Origin: Acidimicrobiales bacterium
GTDB lineage: Bacteria; Actinomycetota; Acidimicrobiia; Acidimicrobiales; JADJXE01
Length of the DNA stretch: 64,000 bases
Assembly: GCA_016716005.1 (NCBI GenBank)
Contig: JADJXE010000001.1
Coordinates: 3,423,001-3,487,000, forward strand
Direction: 5' to 3'
Shown: one piece after another, positions 42,342 to 51,082 of the stretch
How the letters are laid out: the number at the start of each line of letters is the position of its first letter
Numbering within the stretch: the stretch's first letter is position 1
Translations under genes and position numbers: made by a program
The notes under the pieces: model-generated
Database searches by the model: none
Told to the model about the DNA's origin: nothing
The model's input: the letters and a program-made list of their open reading frames with translations, nothing else

Positions 42342-43828
42342 CCCGGGCGGCCGCGCCGGCCCGGTGGGCCGCCGGCGCGGCGCTGGTCGCGGCCGGCGCC
42401 GGCTCTGCGCTGGGCGCGGTGGCGGACCGGGTGACGGGTGGCCCGCACGCCTCGGCCCTGGGCCTCTCGGCCCTGGGGCTGGCGCTCCCCGGCCTGGCGC
42501 TGCTCGCGCGGTCGCGGCTGCCGGACCGGGCGGGGCTCTCGAGCGTGCTCACCGCGGTGCTGGCCGGCTGGGTGGTGCTGGCCCTGGCCGCAGCCGTGCC
42601 CTACCTGGCCACCGGAACCTTCGACCGCCCGTCGGACGCGGTGTTCGAGGCGGTCTCGGGTGTGACCACCACCGGGATGACGGTGCTCCGGGCCCCGGAG
42701 CAGGCATCCAGGGGGGTGCTGCTGTGGCGGGCCGCCACCCAGTGGATCGGTGGCCTCGCGGTGCTCGTGCTCGTCGGTGCGGTCCTGCCGAGCCTGGGTG
42801 CGGGTGGTGCCAACCCGGCCGGGGCCGGCGGTGTCCACGGCGGGCGGAACCTGTCGGGCCGGGTGCGGGCCACGGTGCGGCGGCTCGGGCCGGTGTACGT
42901 GGGCTTCACGGCGGTGGTGGCCGCCGCGTACCTCGTCGCCGGCATGGGTGCGTTCGACGCGGTGGCCCATGCCCTCACCACCGCGTCCACCGGCGGGTTC
43001 TCCACGCACCGGCTGTCGATCGCGGCGTTCGGCTCCGCCGCCGTCGAGTGGGTCGCGTGCGCCGCCATGGTCCTCGCCGGCCTCAGCCTGCCGTTCATCT
43101 GGCGAGCGCTCACGGGGCGACCGGGGCGGCTGGTCGGGTCGGTCGAGGTGCGGTGGTACCTGGGTGGCCTGCTCGCCTTCGGCGTGGTCGCGGCGGTGTG
43201 GAACTCGTCGTCCGGTGGGCTCAGCCACGAGGAGATCCGCCACTCGCTGTTCACGGTGGCGTCGGCCGGGTCGACCACCGGCTACTGGGTGACGGGCATC
43301 GGCGGCTGGCTGTCGCCGGCCCAGGCGCTGCTGCTGCTCGCCATGGCGATCGGACCGTGCTCCGGCTCGCTCGGTGGCGGGCTGAAGGTGGAGCGCGTGC
43401 TCGCGCTGTCGAGCTGGGTCCGCCGCGACCTGCTCGTGCAGCGGCACCCGAGCGCCGTGCGGCCCGTGCGGGTCGGGCGGGAGCCGGTGGCCGAGGAGGC
43501 CGCCCGGCGCATGGTGGGCTACTTCACGGTCACCTTCCTGCTCGCCATGGCGGCCATGGTGTTCGTGGCCACGCTGGGAGCCGACCTGCTCACGGCGGTG
43601 TCAGCGGTGGTGAGCGCGCTGGCCAACGTGGGGCCGGCGCTGGGTCGGCTGGCGCCTCCTCAGACGGCCGCCGATCTGGGCCCGGGTGCCCGGGCCGTGC
43701 TCGCGGTGGTGATGCTGGTGGGGCGCCTCGAGGTGTTCCCGGTGCTCGTCGGGCTGGGGGCCGCGCTGCACGGCGCGCGGGTGGCGGGACACCGGGTGCG
43801 GGCGCGGGCCCGGGGGATGGGCCGGTGA
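42338..43828 (+). CDS. trkH: TrkH-family potassium transporter (first copy)
   Basis: 496-aa membrane protein with the four-repeat TrkH pore plan. Filter loops are SGVTTTGMTV, TASTGGFSTH, ASAGSTTGYW and ALANVGPALG, and about ten membrane helices are evident. The short GGGLKVERVL stretch is the TrkA-contact/gating region. Both ends overlap neighbours as GTGA, so trkA-trkH-trkH are translated together. Confidence 0.88.
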   Translation: MTRAAAPARWAAGAALVAAGAGSALGAVADRVTGGPHASALGLSALGLALPGLALLARSRLPDRAGLSSVLTAVLAGWVVLALAAAVPYLATGTFDRPSDAVFEAVSGVTTTGMTVLRAPEQASRGVLLWRAATQWIGGLAVLVLVGAVLPSLGAGGANPAGAGGVHGGRNLSGRVRATVRRLGPVYVGFTAVVAAAYLVAGMGAFDAVAHALTTASTGGFSTHRLSIAAFGSAAVEWVACAAMVLAGLSLPFIWRALTGRPGRLVGSVEVRWYLGGLLAFGVVAAVWNSSSGGLSHEEIRHSLFTVASAGSTTGYWVTGIGGWLSPAQALLLLAMAIGPCSGSLGGGLKVERVLALSSWVRRDLLVQRHPSAVRPVRVGREPVAEEAARRMVGYFTVTFLLAMAAMVFVATLGADLLTAVSAVVSALANVGPALGRLAPPQTAADLGPGARAVLAVVMLVGRLEVFPVLVGLGAALHGARVAGHRVRARARGMGR

Positions 43829-45336
43829 CGGCGGCGCCGCCGGCGACCGCCCCCTCGCGCCGCCTGGCGAGCGCGTCCCTGCACCTGTCGGGCGTGGCGC
43901 TGCTGTTCGTGGCCGCCGGCGTCGTGGTGTCGGCGGGGGTGGCCGCGATCGACGGCGGCCCCGACACCCCCGGCCTGCTCTGGGCGGCCGCCGTGATCGG
44001 CGCGGCCGGTGCCCTGCTCCGTCGGTTCACGGTGGTGCCACCCCGGGTGTCCCGCACCGGCTCGTTCGTGGCGGTCACCGTCGCCTGGCTGGTGGTCTGC
44101 GGCGCCGGGGCCCTGCCCTACCTGCTCGTCGGCACGTTCACGCGAATCGACGACGCCCTGTTCGAGTCGGTCTCCGGGTTCACCACCACCGGTGCCTCGG
44201 TCCTGCCGGCCGTCGAGGGGAACCCGGCCGGGGTCCTCTTCTGGCGACAGATGACCCACTGGCTGGGCGGCATGGGGATGATCGTGCTCGCCGTCGCCGT
44301 GCTCCCGTTCCTCGGGGTGGGTGGTCTCGAGCTGATCGCGGCCGAGGCGCCCGGGCCGTCCACCGACCGGCTGGCCCCCCGGATCAACCAGACGGCCCGG
44401 CGGCTGTGGGGCATCTACGTGGCGCTCACCGGTGTGGGGGTGCTGCTCCTGCTGGCGGCCGGCCTCAGCCTCTACGACGCCGTCGGCCACAGCTTCGCCA
44501 CCATCGCGACGGGTGGCTTCTCCACGTACAACCTGGGCGCCCGCCACTTCGACTCGGTCGGCGTCGACATGGTGCTGGTCTTCGGCATGCTGGCGGGAGG
44601 GACGAGCTTCACCCTCCACTGGCGCGCCCTCCGGAGCGGGCCGAGGGCCTACCTGGCCGACGGCGAGTTCCGCGTGTTCGTGGGGATCCTCGCCGTCGCG
44701 GGCGCCGCCGTGGTCTGGCTGCTGATGGCCGATGGCGCGGCCGCGGGCACCGCGGCGCGAAACGGGCTCTTCAACGTGGTGTCCATCATGACCACGACCG
44801 GCTTCACCCACACCGACTTCACCGTGTGGGTGGCCGCGGCCCAGCTGGTGCTGCTGCTGCTCATGCTCGTCGGCGGGATGACGGGCTCCACGTCGGGCGG
44901 CATGAAGGTGCTGCGGGTCGACGTCATCGGCCGGTTCGCGGTGCGGGAGGTCCGCCGGGTGCGCCACCCGCGCGCCGTGATCCCGCTGCGGGTGGGGTCC
45001 TCGCCCGTGCCCGAGGCGACCGCGTACCGGGTGGTCGGGTTCGTGCTCCTCTACCTCGCGGTGGGGCTGATCGCGATCGTGCTGGTGGCGGCCACGGGGG
45101 CGTCGCTGCTCGACGCGGCCGGGGGAGTCGCGTCCACCATGGGGAGCATCGGCCCCGGCCTGGGGCCCGCAGGGCCGCTCGGCAACTTCCTTGTGTTCGA
45201 CCCACCGGCGCGCTGGCTCCTCACGGTGCTGATGCTCCTCGGCCGCCTGGAGATCGTCCCGCTGCTGCTCACGGTGGGCGCGCTGGCCCGCCTCGCCGAC
45301 GGCTCCCGTGTGCGGCGCTGGCGCCGGTCGCGCTGA
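43825..45336 (+). CDS. trkH: TrkH-family potassium transporter (second copy)
   Basis: 503 aa. Filter loops are SGFTTTGASV, TIATGGFSTY, SIMTTTGFTHT and TMGSIGPGLG, closer to classical TrkH/KtrB than the first copy; GGMTGSTSGGMKVLRV is the conserved gating segment. Starts within the stop of the first trkH (GTGA). Two divergent pores sharing one TrkA could give two transport modes, for example different affinity or ion choice. Confidence 0.9.
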   Translation: MTAAPPATAPSRRLASASLHLSGVALLFVAAGVVVSAGVAAIDGGPDTPGLLWAAAVIGAAGALLRRFTVVPPRVSRTGSFVAVTVAWLVVCGAGALPYLLVGTFTRIDDALFESVSGFTTTGASVLPAVEGNPAGVLFWRQMTHWLGGMGMIVLAVAVLPFLGVGGLELIAAEAPGPSTDRLAPRINQTARRLWGIYVALTGVGVLLLLAAGLSLYDAVGHSFATIATGGFSTYNLGARHFDSVGVDMVLVFGMLAGGTSFTLHWRALRSGPRAYLADGEFRVFVGILAVAGAAVVWLLMADGAAAGTAARNGLFNVVSIMTTTGFTHTDFTVWVAAAQLVLLLLMLVGGMTGSTSGGMKVLRVDVIGRFAVREVRRVRHPRAVIPLRVGSSPVPEATAYRVVGFVLLYLAVGLIAIVLVAATGASLLDAAGGVASTMGSIGPGLGPAGPLGNFLVFDPPARWLLTVLMLLGRLEIVPLLLTVGALARLADGSRVRRWRRSR

Positions 45337-45368
45337 GCGTCGGACGAGCCGGGGGCGGCGCTGCTCGC

Positions 45369-45374
45369 TACCGT
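45369..45374 (+). promoter_or_regulatory. -10 box (TACCGT), leaderless
   Basis: It ends 6 nt before the SDR ATG at 45381. Confidence 0.5.
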
Positions 45375-45380
45375 TGGCGC

Positions 45381-46196
45381 ATGGCCGACACCGTGCTCAC
45401 CACCGGCGCCAACAGCGGTCTCGGGCTCGCCATCGTGCTGGAGCTGGCCCGGCGGGGCTACCGCTCCGTCGGCTCCGTCCGCTCGGACGCCAAGGCCGCC
45501 GTGGTCCACGAGGCAGCGACGGCCGCCGGCGTGGAGGTCGAGACGGTGCTGCTCGACGTGACCGACGAGGCCGCCTGCGCGCGCGTGCTCGCCGACCTCG
45601 ACCTGTACGGGCTGGTCAACAACGCGGGGTTCGGCCAGACGGGGGCAGTCGAGGACGTCGACGACGCCGAGGTCCGCGAGATCCTCGAGACGATGGTCGT
45701 GGCACCGATGCGGCTGGCCCGTCTGGCCCTGCCGGCCATGCGGGCCGCCGGCCGTGGCCGGATCGTGAACGTGTCATCGGTGTACGGCCGGACGACCACG
45801 CCGCTCACCGGCTGGTACCAGGGCGCCAAGCACGCGCTGGAGGCGGTGTCGGACGCACTTCGCGTGGAGGTGGCGGGCGCAGGCGTGCGGGTGATCCTGG
45901 TCCAGCCGGGTGCGTTCCGGACGGCGATCTTCGACGACGTCGGCCGCGACGCCGAGAAGCGCGCCGGGTCGCGGTTCGACACCGCCTACAAGCGCACCCA
46001 GCAGCTGGTCCGGCTGGCCGGCCCGCTCATGGGCGAGCCCCAGCAGGTGGCCAGGGTGGTGGCGGGAGCGCTGTCGTCGCCGTTCCCACGGGCCCGGTAC
46101 CTGGTCGGGTTCGACGCCCCCTTCATCGCCGCCGCAGGTGCGCTCACCCCGACACCGCTGAAGGATCTCGTCACCCGCTTCACGCTCGGGCTGTAG
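45381..46196 (+). CDS. Short-chain dehydrogenase/reductase
   Basis: 271-aa classical SDR: TTGANSGLGLAI cofactor loop (7-18), NNAGFG, SSVYG with the catalytic Ser, and YQGAK with Tyr and Lys. Substrate unknown; the long C-terminal region after residue 190 resembles SDRs acting on lipids or retinoid-like compounds. Convergent with the lpqB-like gene. Confidence 0.88.
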   Translation: MADTVLTTGANSGLGLAIVLELARRGYRSVGSVRSDAKAAVVHEAATAAGVEVETVLLDVTDEAACARVLADLDLYGLVNNAGFGQTGAVEDVDDAEVREILETMVVAPMRLARLALPAMRAAGRGRIVNVSSVYGRTTTPLTGWYQGAKHALEAVSDALRVEVAGAGVRVILVQPGAFRTAIFDDVGRDAEKRAGSRFDTAYKRTQQLVRLAGPLMGEPQQVARVVAGALSSPFPRARYLVGFDAPFIAAAGALTPTPLKDLVTRFTLGL

Positions 46197-46209
46197 GGGG
46201 TTCGGCGCG

Positions 46210-46824
46210 TCAGCTGCGCGGTGCCAGCGAGGGGTACGAGCGCCGGGTCAGCGGCTCGGCCGACAGGCTGCCATCGTCCACCGGCACCTGCACCGGCTCG
46301 CCCTCGATCTCGAACAGCACCGCTTCGACGCCGTCGGCCGACGTGGACGTGAACACCAGCTGCGCCATGGCGATCTTCTGTTCGGCGCCCTGGACGGTGA
46401 GCAGGTCCTCGGAGAGGTCGAGGGTGAGCACGCCGTCGGCCAGCTCGGTGTCGAGCAGCAGGGTGCCGGCCGGGATCGCAGTGCGAAGCCCGGCGGTGGC
46501 CTCGGCGTCGGTCACGCCGGCCAGCAGGGCGTCGACGCGGTCGCCGGCGCGCACCGGCACGGCCACCTCCCGCGGGCTCGGTGCCAGACGGTCGGTGCCC
46601 ACGAGGTAGACGTCGATCAGGCGGCTCGTCGGGCCGGGCTCGGTGGTCGGCGGGGTGGTGTTGCTCGGGGCGAGCAGGTCGAAGGGGACGTCGTCGGGGT
46701 TGACGTCACGGGGCAGCCGGTCGGACGACACGCCGCAGGCGGCGACGGTGGCGACGGCGGCGACGACGAGCAGCAGGGCAGCCAGCCGGTGCCGGTGCCG
46801 GTGCCGGTGCCGGTGCCGGGTCAT
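46210..46824 (-). CDS. lpqB: LpqB-like GerMN-domain lipoprotein, short form
   Basis: 204 aa. Signal peptide with an (His-Arg)5 start, a hydrophobic core and lipobox VAAC (Cys near 30), then a GerMN domain (about 65-185: IDVYLVGTDRLAPSPREV, LLLDTELADGVLTLDLSEDLLT). Placed directly after mtrB with an ATGA overlap, it fits LpqB, which modulates the MtrAB system from outside the membrane. It lacks the large C-terminal beta-propeller of mycobacterial LpqB. The His-Arg run is encoded by a hexanucleotide repeat. Confidence 0.78.
   Translation of the reverse strand: MTRHRHRHRHRHRLAALLLVVAAVATVAACGVSSDRLPRDVNPDDVPFDLLAPSNTTPPTTEPGPTSRLIDVYLVGTDRLAPSPREVAVPVRAGDRVDALLAGVTDAEATAGLRTAIPAGTLLLDTELADGVLTLDLSEDLLTVQGAEQKIAMAQLVFTSTSADGVEAVLFEIEGEPVQVPVDDGSLSAEPLTRRSYPSLAPRS
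46786..46819 (-). repeat. GGTGCC hexanucleotide microsatellite in the lpqB start
   Basis: About 5.5 copies of a 6-nt unit encode the His-Arg repeat directly after the initiator codons; copy changes would lengthen or shorten the signal-peptide n-region in frame. Confidence 0.8.
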
Positions 46825-48236
46825 CCGACCATCTCGATCGTTCGGACCGCGAGCGGGAGCTCCACCACGAAGTGCGCGCCGGGGCGCCCGTCGGGCCGGT
46901 CGTCCACCCACACCTGGCCCCCGAGGAGCCGGACGTGCTCGCGCACCAGGGCGAGCCCCAGGCCGACCCCCTCGCCGCTGCCGCGGCGGCCGGCGCCGCC
47001 GCCGCGGGCGAAGCGCTCGAAGATGAGCTGGCGCTCGTCGATCGCGACGCCCGGACCGGCATCGTCGACGGCGATCTGCACCCGATCCTCCACCACCCGC
47101 ACCGAGACCCGTTCCACGCCGGCCCCGTGCATCCGGGCGTTGTCGAGCAGGTTGGCGAGCACCCGGACGAGGCGCCGCTTGTCCGCCAGCACGATCGCGT
47201 CGGCCGCGGCCGGCTCCACGTCGACCGGCACCTCCGGGTCGCCGCCCATGCCGGCGGCGTGCAGCACCAGGTCGACCAGGCGCACCTCCTCCAGGTCGAG
47301 GCGCACCGCGCCGGCGTCGAAGCGCGAGATCTCGAGGAGGTCCTCCACCAGGTTCTGGAACCGGGCGACGTCGGCGACGAGCAGGTCGAGGGCCGTAGCC
47401 GCCCGCTCGGGCATCTCGTCGCGCCGAGACTGGAGCACCTCGATGGACGCCGAGAGGGTCATCAGGGGCGAGCGCAGCTCGTGGCTGACGTCGGACGCGA
47501 AGCGGCTGTCGCGCTCGATGCGGGACTGGAGAGCCTGTGCCATCTCGTTGAAGGACGACACCAGTCCCCGCAGGTCGGGGTCGTCGACCGGGTCCAGCCG
47601 CGTGTCGAGGGCGCCCCCCGCGATGGCCTCCGACGCCTTGGCGGCGTCACGCAGCGGGCGGAGGGCGGCTCTCGCGGCCCAGGCCCCGAGCGCCGCGCCG
47701 GCCAGGGTGGTGACCGCAGCGGCCCCCAGCAGCGACACGCCGATCGCCCGCAGAGTGCTCTCGACCTCGGCCAGGGACACGATCTCGTAGTACGCGGCGC
47801 CGGCGGCGGGGATGGGGACCCCGACGGCCAGCACGGGCTCGCCGTCGAGCTCGTAGCGCATCCGGGCCGGGCTCCCGTCGGTGACCCGTTCGCGCAGTGC
47901 CTCGGGCAGGGCGTCCCGCCCGTACTCGAGGGTCGAGGCGTACCAACGGTCGTCGAGCTCGAGGACGGGGCGGGAGCCGGCGCTGATCTGCAGCGAGTCG
48001 AGGAGGCGGGGCACGTCGGGGTCGGAGGTGCGGAGCGCGTCCCGCAGCAGGCGGGCGTTCACGTACGTCCGGTCGAGGGCGGTGCGCTCACGCTGGCGGA
48101 CGAGGCTCTCGCGGACGATGGCGTACGTGGTGCCGGCGAGCACCAGCGAGAGCAGCAGGGCACCCAGCGCGAAGGCGAGGGTGATCCTGGCCCGCAGCCC
48201 GAGGCGCGCCAGCCGCCAGCGAGAGGAAGCGGCCAC
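46821..48236 (-). CDS. mtrB: Sensor histidine kinase, MtrB-like
   Basis: 471 aa. Two membrane helices (about 18-42 and 165-190) bracket an extracellular sensor of about 120 residues; HAMP region follows, then HisKA with SHELRSPLMTLSASIE (phospho-His near 253) and HATPase (NLLDNARMHG, DAGPGV, RGSGEGVGLGLALV). Partner of the MtrA-like regulator 6 bp upstream, coupled to the lipoprotein gene downstream. MtrAB controls cell-wall and osmotic responses in actinobacteria. Confidence 0.88.
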   Translation of the reverse strand: MAASSRWRLARLGLRARITLAFALGALLLSLVLAGTTYAIVRESLVRQRERTALDRTYVNARLLRDALRTSDPDVPRLLDSLQISAGSRPVLELDDRWYASTLEYGRDALPEALRERVTDGSPARMRYELDGEPVLAVGVPIPAAGAAYYEIVSLAEVESTLRAIGVSLLGAAAVTTLAGAALGAWAARAALRPLRDAAKASEAIAGGALDTRLDPVDDPDLRGLVSSFNEMAQALQSRIERDSRFASDVSHELRSPLMTLSASIEVLQSRRDEMPERAATALDLLVADVARFQNLVEDLLEISRFDAGAVRLDLEEVRLVDLVLHAAGMGGDPEVPVDVEPAAADAIVLADKRRLVRVLANLLDNARMHGAGVERVSVRVVEDRVQIAVDDAGPGVAIDERQLIFERFARGGGAGRRGSGEGVGLGLALVREHVRLLGGQVWVDDRPDGRPGAHFVVELPLAVRTIEMVG

Positions 48237-48242
48237 CCGGGC

Positions 48243-48929
48243 TCAGGGCTGGAGGCGGTAGCCGAGGCCGCGGACCGTGACGACGTGGCGCGGGTTGGCG
48301 GGGTCGGCCTCGACCTTGGTGCGGAGGCGCCGCACGTGCACGTCGACCAGCCGGCCGTCACCCCGGAGGTAGTCGTAGCCCCACACCCGCTCGAGCAGCG
48401 CCTCGCGGCTGAAGACGCGGCCGGGGTTGTTCCCCAGCTCGCAGAGGAGCCGGAACTCGGTCTTGGTGAGGTGCACCTCGCGCTCGCCCCGGCGGACGAC
48501 GCCCTCGTCGGGGCGGATCTCGAGGTCGCCGAACCGCAGGACGTGGGCGGGCCCGGGAGCGGCGGGCCGAGCCCGGCGGAGCAGGGCCCGGATCCGGGCG
48601 GAGAGCTCCTTCGGGGCGAAGGGCTTGGTGAGGTAGTCGTCGGCGCCCGCCTCCAGGCCGGCCACGACGTCGTGGGTGTCGGCCCGGGCCGTGACCATCA
48701 CGATGGGCACGTCGCTCGACCGACGGATCGACCGGCACACCTCGAAGCCGTCGATGCCGGGGAGCATGAGGTCGATGAGCACGACGTCGGCCGGATCCTC
48801 GGCGAACGAGGTCAGGGCGTCCTCGCCGCTCCCCGCCTCGGCCACGACCCACCCCTCGTCCTCGAGGGCCATGCGCAGCGCCGTGCGGATCCGCTCGTCG
48901 TCTTCCACCGTGAGGATGCGCGTACCCAT
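48243..48929 (-). CDS. mtrA: Response regulator, MtrA-like
   Basis: 228-aa OmpR-type regulator. Receiver with VEDDERIR, phospho-Asp in VVLIDLMLPGIDGFEV and TKPF; the winged helix ends LLERVWGYDYLRGDGRLVDVHVRRLRTKVE, which matches MtrA closely. ATG 48929 gives the standard N-terminus MGTRILTVEDD; upstream ATGs are possible. First gene of the mtrA-mtrB-lpqB unit. Confidence 0.88.
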   Translation of the reverse strand: MGTRILTVEDDERIRTALRMALEDEGWVVAEAGSGEDALTSFAEDPADVVLIDLMLPGIDGFEVCRSIRRSSDVPIVMVTARADTHDVVAGLEAGADDYLTKPFAPKELSARIRALLRRARPAAPGPAHVLRFGDLEIRPDEGVVRRGEREVHLTKTEFRLLCELGNNPGRVFSREALLERVWGYDYLRGDGRLVDVHVRRLRTKVEADPANPRHVVTVRGLGYRLQP

Positions 48930-48986
48930 GGCCCGCCCATGGTGCACCATCCCGACCCCACCGCGCGGCATGCGGGGGCCGGTTCG

Positions 48987-49826
48987 TCAGGCGTGGGCCG
49001 CTCCGGCGGCGGTCAGGAGGGCCTGCAGGGGGTCGAACAGCCCGGGGCGGGCGGCGAGGACGAAGGCCGACGACGCCGGCCCGCCGGCCAGGTCGCCGGT
49101 GCGGGCGCCGGCCTCCTCGGCGATCAGGACGCCGGCCGCGTGGTCCCAGGCCTGGAGGCCCTTCTCGTAGTAGGCGTCCACCCGGCCGCAGGCGACCCAG
49201 CACAGATCGACGGAGGCCGCGCCGCCGCGGCGGATGTCGCGCACCGCCGGCAGCACCCGCGTGAGCACCTCCGCCTGGCGAGCCCGGCGGTCGGCCGCGT
49301 AGGAGAACCCGGTGGCGACCAGCGCGGTCGCCAGCTCCGGTCCGGGGCCGAGGGAGAGCCGGTGATCGTTTCGCCACGAACCCCGCCCGCGCGCCGCGGT
49401 GAACACGTCGCCGTGGAGCGGGTCGTGCACCACGCCGACGACCGTGCGACCGCTCACCTGCGCCGCGAGGGAGACGCTGAACCCCGGCAGCCCGTACACG
49501 TAGTTCGTGGTCCCGTCGATCGGGTCGACGAGCCAGCGCACCCCCGACGAGCCGCCCCGGTCGGCGCCCTCCTCGCCCACCACGGTGTCGTCCGGTCGAG
49601 CGTCGAGCAGGCCGTCGACCACCAGGCGCTCGGCGGCCCGGTCCATCTCGGTCACCAGGTCGGTGGCGGTCGACTTGGTCGACACGTCGCGGCGGTCGTG
49701 CCCGAGGCCGTCGACCAGGAGGCGGGCCGCCCTCGCCGCCAGCGAGACCGCGAGCGCCAGCAGCTCCTCGAGGTCGGCGCCCGCGGGTTGGGGCTCGCCG
49801 GTTGCGGTGGAGGTCGGCTCAGCCAT
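48987..49826 (-). CDS. Inositol monophosphatase family protein
   Basis: 279 aa. Metal-binding motifs: GEEGAD (near 93), WLVDPIDGTTNYVYG (near 105) and WDHAAGVLIAEEAGA (near 225), as in IMPase/SuhB. Dephosphorylates myo-inositol-1-phosphate or a related sugar phosphate, and could serve phosphatidylinositol and PIM synthesis. Its start overlaps the preceding small membrane protein gene by 8 nt. Confidence 0.9.
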   Translation of the reverse strand: MAEPTSTATGEPQPAGADLEELLALAVSLAARAARLLVDGLGHDRRDVSTKSTATDLVTEMDRAAERLVVDGLLDARPDDTVVGEEGADRGGSSGVRWLVDPIDGTTNYVYGLPGFSVSLAAQVSGRTVVGVVHDPLHGDVFTAARGRGSWRNDHRLSLGPGPELATALVATGFSYAADRRARQAEVLTRVLPAVRDIRRGGAASVDLCWVACGRVDAYYEKGLQAWDHAAGVLIAEEAGARTGDLAGGPASSAFVLAARPGLFDPLQALLTAAGAAHA

Positions 49827-50103
49827 CGGCGCCGGGCCGGTCGGGCAGCTGGATGGCGCGCCACTCGCCCATGGCCCGGAGCACGAGCACGGCGATCACG
49901 GCGACCCCAGCGGCCGCGAGCACCGCCCCCAGAAGGCCGCCGATGGCGGCCGGCACCGCGGAGTCGCCGCTCACCTGGAGGTCGACGAAGGCGTAGCCGA
50001 TGAGCCCGCCGGCGAGCCCGCCCACGCAGATGGCCGCGAAGGCCAGCACGCGGGCGCCGGTGGAGGGGAGCGCGGAGGGGGCCTGGCGAGGCGCGTCGGG
50101 CAC
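49819..50103 (-). CDS. Small membrane protein with two helices
   Basis: 94 aa. Two hydrophobic segments (about 17-38 and 46-72) with Gly-rich faces separated by a short loop; ends in a polar tail. Not recognised. GTG 50103 is supported by TACGCT 6 nt upstream. Co-transcribed with the inositol monophosphatase gene. Confidence 0.65.
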   Translation of the reverse strand: MPDAPRQAPSALPSTGARVLAFAAICVGGLAGGLIGYAFVDLQVSGDSAVPAAIGGLLGAVLAAAGVAVIAVLVLRAMGEWRAIQLPDRPGADG

Positions 50104-50109
50104 CCCTCC

Positions 50110-50115
50110 AGCGTA
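50110..50115 (-). promoter_or_regulatory. -10 box (TACGCT), leaderless
   Basis: It ends 6 nt before GTG 50103. Confidence 0.5.
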
Positions 50116-50214
50116 CGTGGGCCGCACCGCAGACCGAACCGCGGCGCACGAGGGGCGTGCGCGCTGGTCGCTCGTCGGCGTCACGGGATGGCCGGGGGCC
50201 GTGCCCGCCGACCG

Positions 50215-50220
50215 TAGGCT
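50215..50220 (+). promoter_or_regulatory. -10 box (TAGGCT), leaderless
   Basis: It ends 7 nt before ATG 50228. Confidence 0.5.
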
Positions 50221-50227
50221 GCGGCCG

Positions 50228-50959
50228 ATGCGGACGCTGGTGGTGCTCCCCACCTTCGACGAGGCGGAGAACATCGCCGACGTCCTGCGCCTGCTGCGCG
50301 CCGTGGCGCCCGCGGCCGAGATCCTGGTGGTCGACGACAACAGCCCCGACGGCACCGCCGACGTCGCCGAGCGGGTCGGTCGGGAGCTGGGCGGCATCCG
50401 GGTGCTCCGGAGGCCCGCGAAGGCGGGGCTGGGGTCGGCGTACCGTGCCGGCTTCCGCACGGGCCTGTCCGAGGGGTTCGAGCTGCTGGTGGAGATGGAC
50501 TCCGACCTCTCCCACGACCCGGCTGCCCTCCCGACGCTGCTCGCGGCGGTGGCCGACGGCGCGGACCTGGCCGTCGGCTCGCGCTACGTGTCCGGTGGGT
50601 CGATCCCCGACTGGAGCCTGCACCGGCGGCTGCTCTCCCGATGGGGCAACCGCTACGCGGCCGCGGTCCTCGGCATCCACGTGCACGACGCCACCGCCGG
50701 GTACCGCGCCTACCGGGCCGACGTGCTGAGCCGGATCGATCTCGACACCGTGCGGGCCGAGGGCTACGGCTTCCAGATCGAGATGGCGTACCGAGTCGCC
50801 CGGCTCGGTGGTCGGATCGACGAGGTGCCGATCTCGTTCACCGACCGCGTGCGGGGCACCTCCAAGATGTCCGGGCGGATCATCCTGGAGGCGGTCGTGC
50901 TGGTCACCTGGTGGGCGCTGCGCGACCGCGTGTTCGGTCGCTTCCGCCGTCGGCGCTAG
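50228..50959 (+). CDS. Polyprenol monophosphomannose synthase (DPM1/Ppm1 catalytic domain)
   Basis: 243-aa GT2 glycosyltransferase: VVLPTFDEAENI, VVDDNSPDGTADVA, GLGSAYRAGFRTGL, MDSDLSHDP (DxD-like) and a basic C-terminus FTDRVRGTSKMSGRIILEA. It transfers mannose from GDP-mannose to polyprenol phosphate, feeding periplasmic mannosylation and later PIM/LM steps. No fused acyltransferase domain, unlike M. tuberculosis Ppm1. Works in the same pathway as PimB' at 27220. Confidence 0.9.
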   Translation: MRTLVVLPTFDEAENIADVLRLLRAVAPAAEILVVDDNSPDGTADVAERVGRELGGIRVLRRPAKAGLGSAYRAGFRTGLSEGFELLVEMDSDLSHDPAALPTLLAAVADGADLAVGSRYVSGGSIPDWSLHRRLLSRWGNRYAAAVLGIHVHDATAGYRAYRADVLSRIDLDTVRAEGYGFQIEMAYRVARLGGRIDEVPISFTDRVRGTSKMSGRIILEAVVLVTWWALRDRVFGRFRRRR

Positions 50960-51070
50960 CCGACGCTCGGCACCGGCAGGGGCGAAGACCCGGATCACGA
51001 GCCCGGTCGACCAGGCCCGGCCGCCGTCGTGCCCAGCGGTCGTCGCCACCGGCGCCGGGCCGTCGGATGC

Positions 51071-51076
51071 GACAAT
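51071..51076 (+). promoter_or_regulatory. -10-like GACAAT, leaderless
   Basis: It ends 6 nt before ATG 51083. Confidence 0.45.
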
Positions 51077-51082
51077 GCCGGG

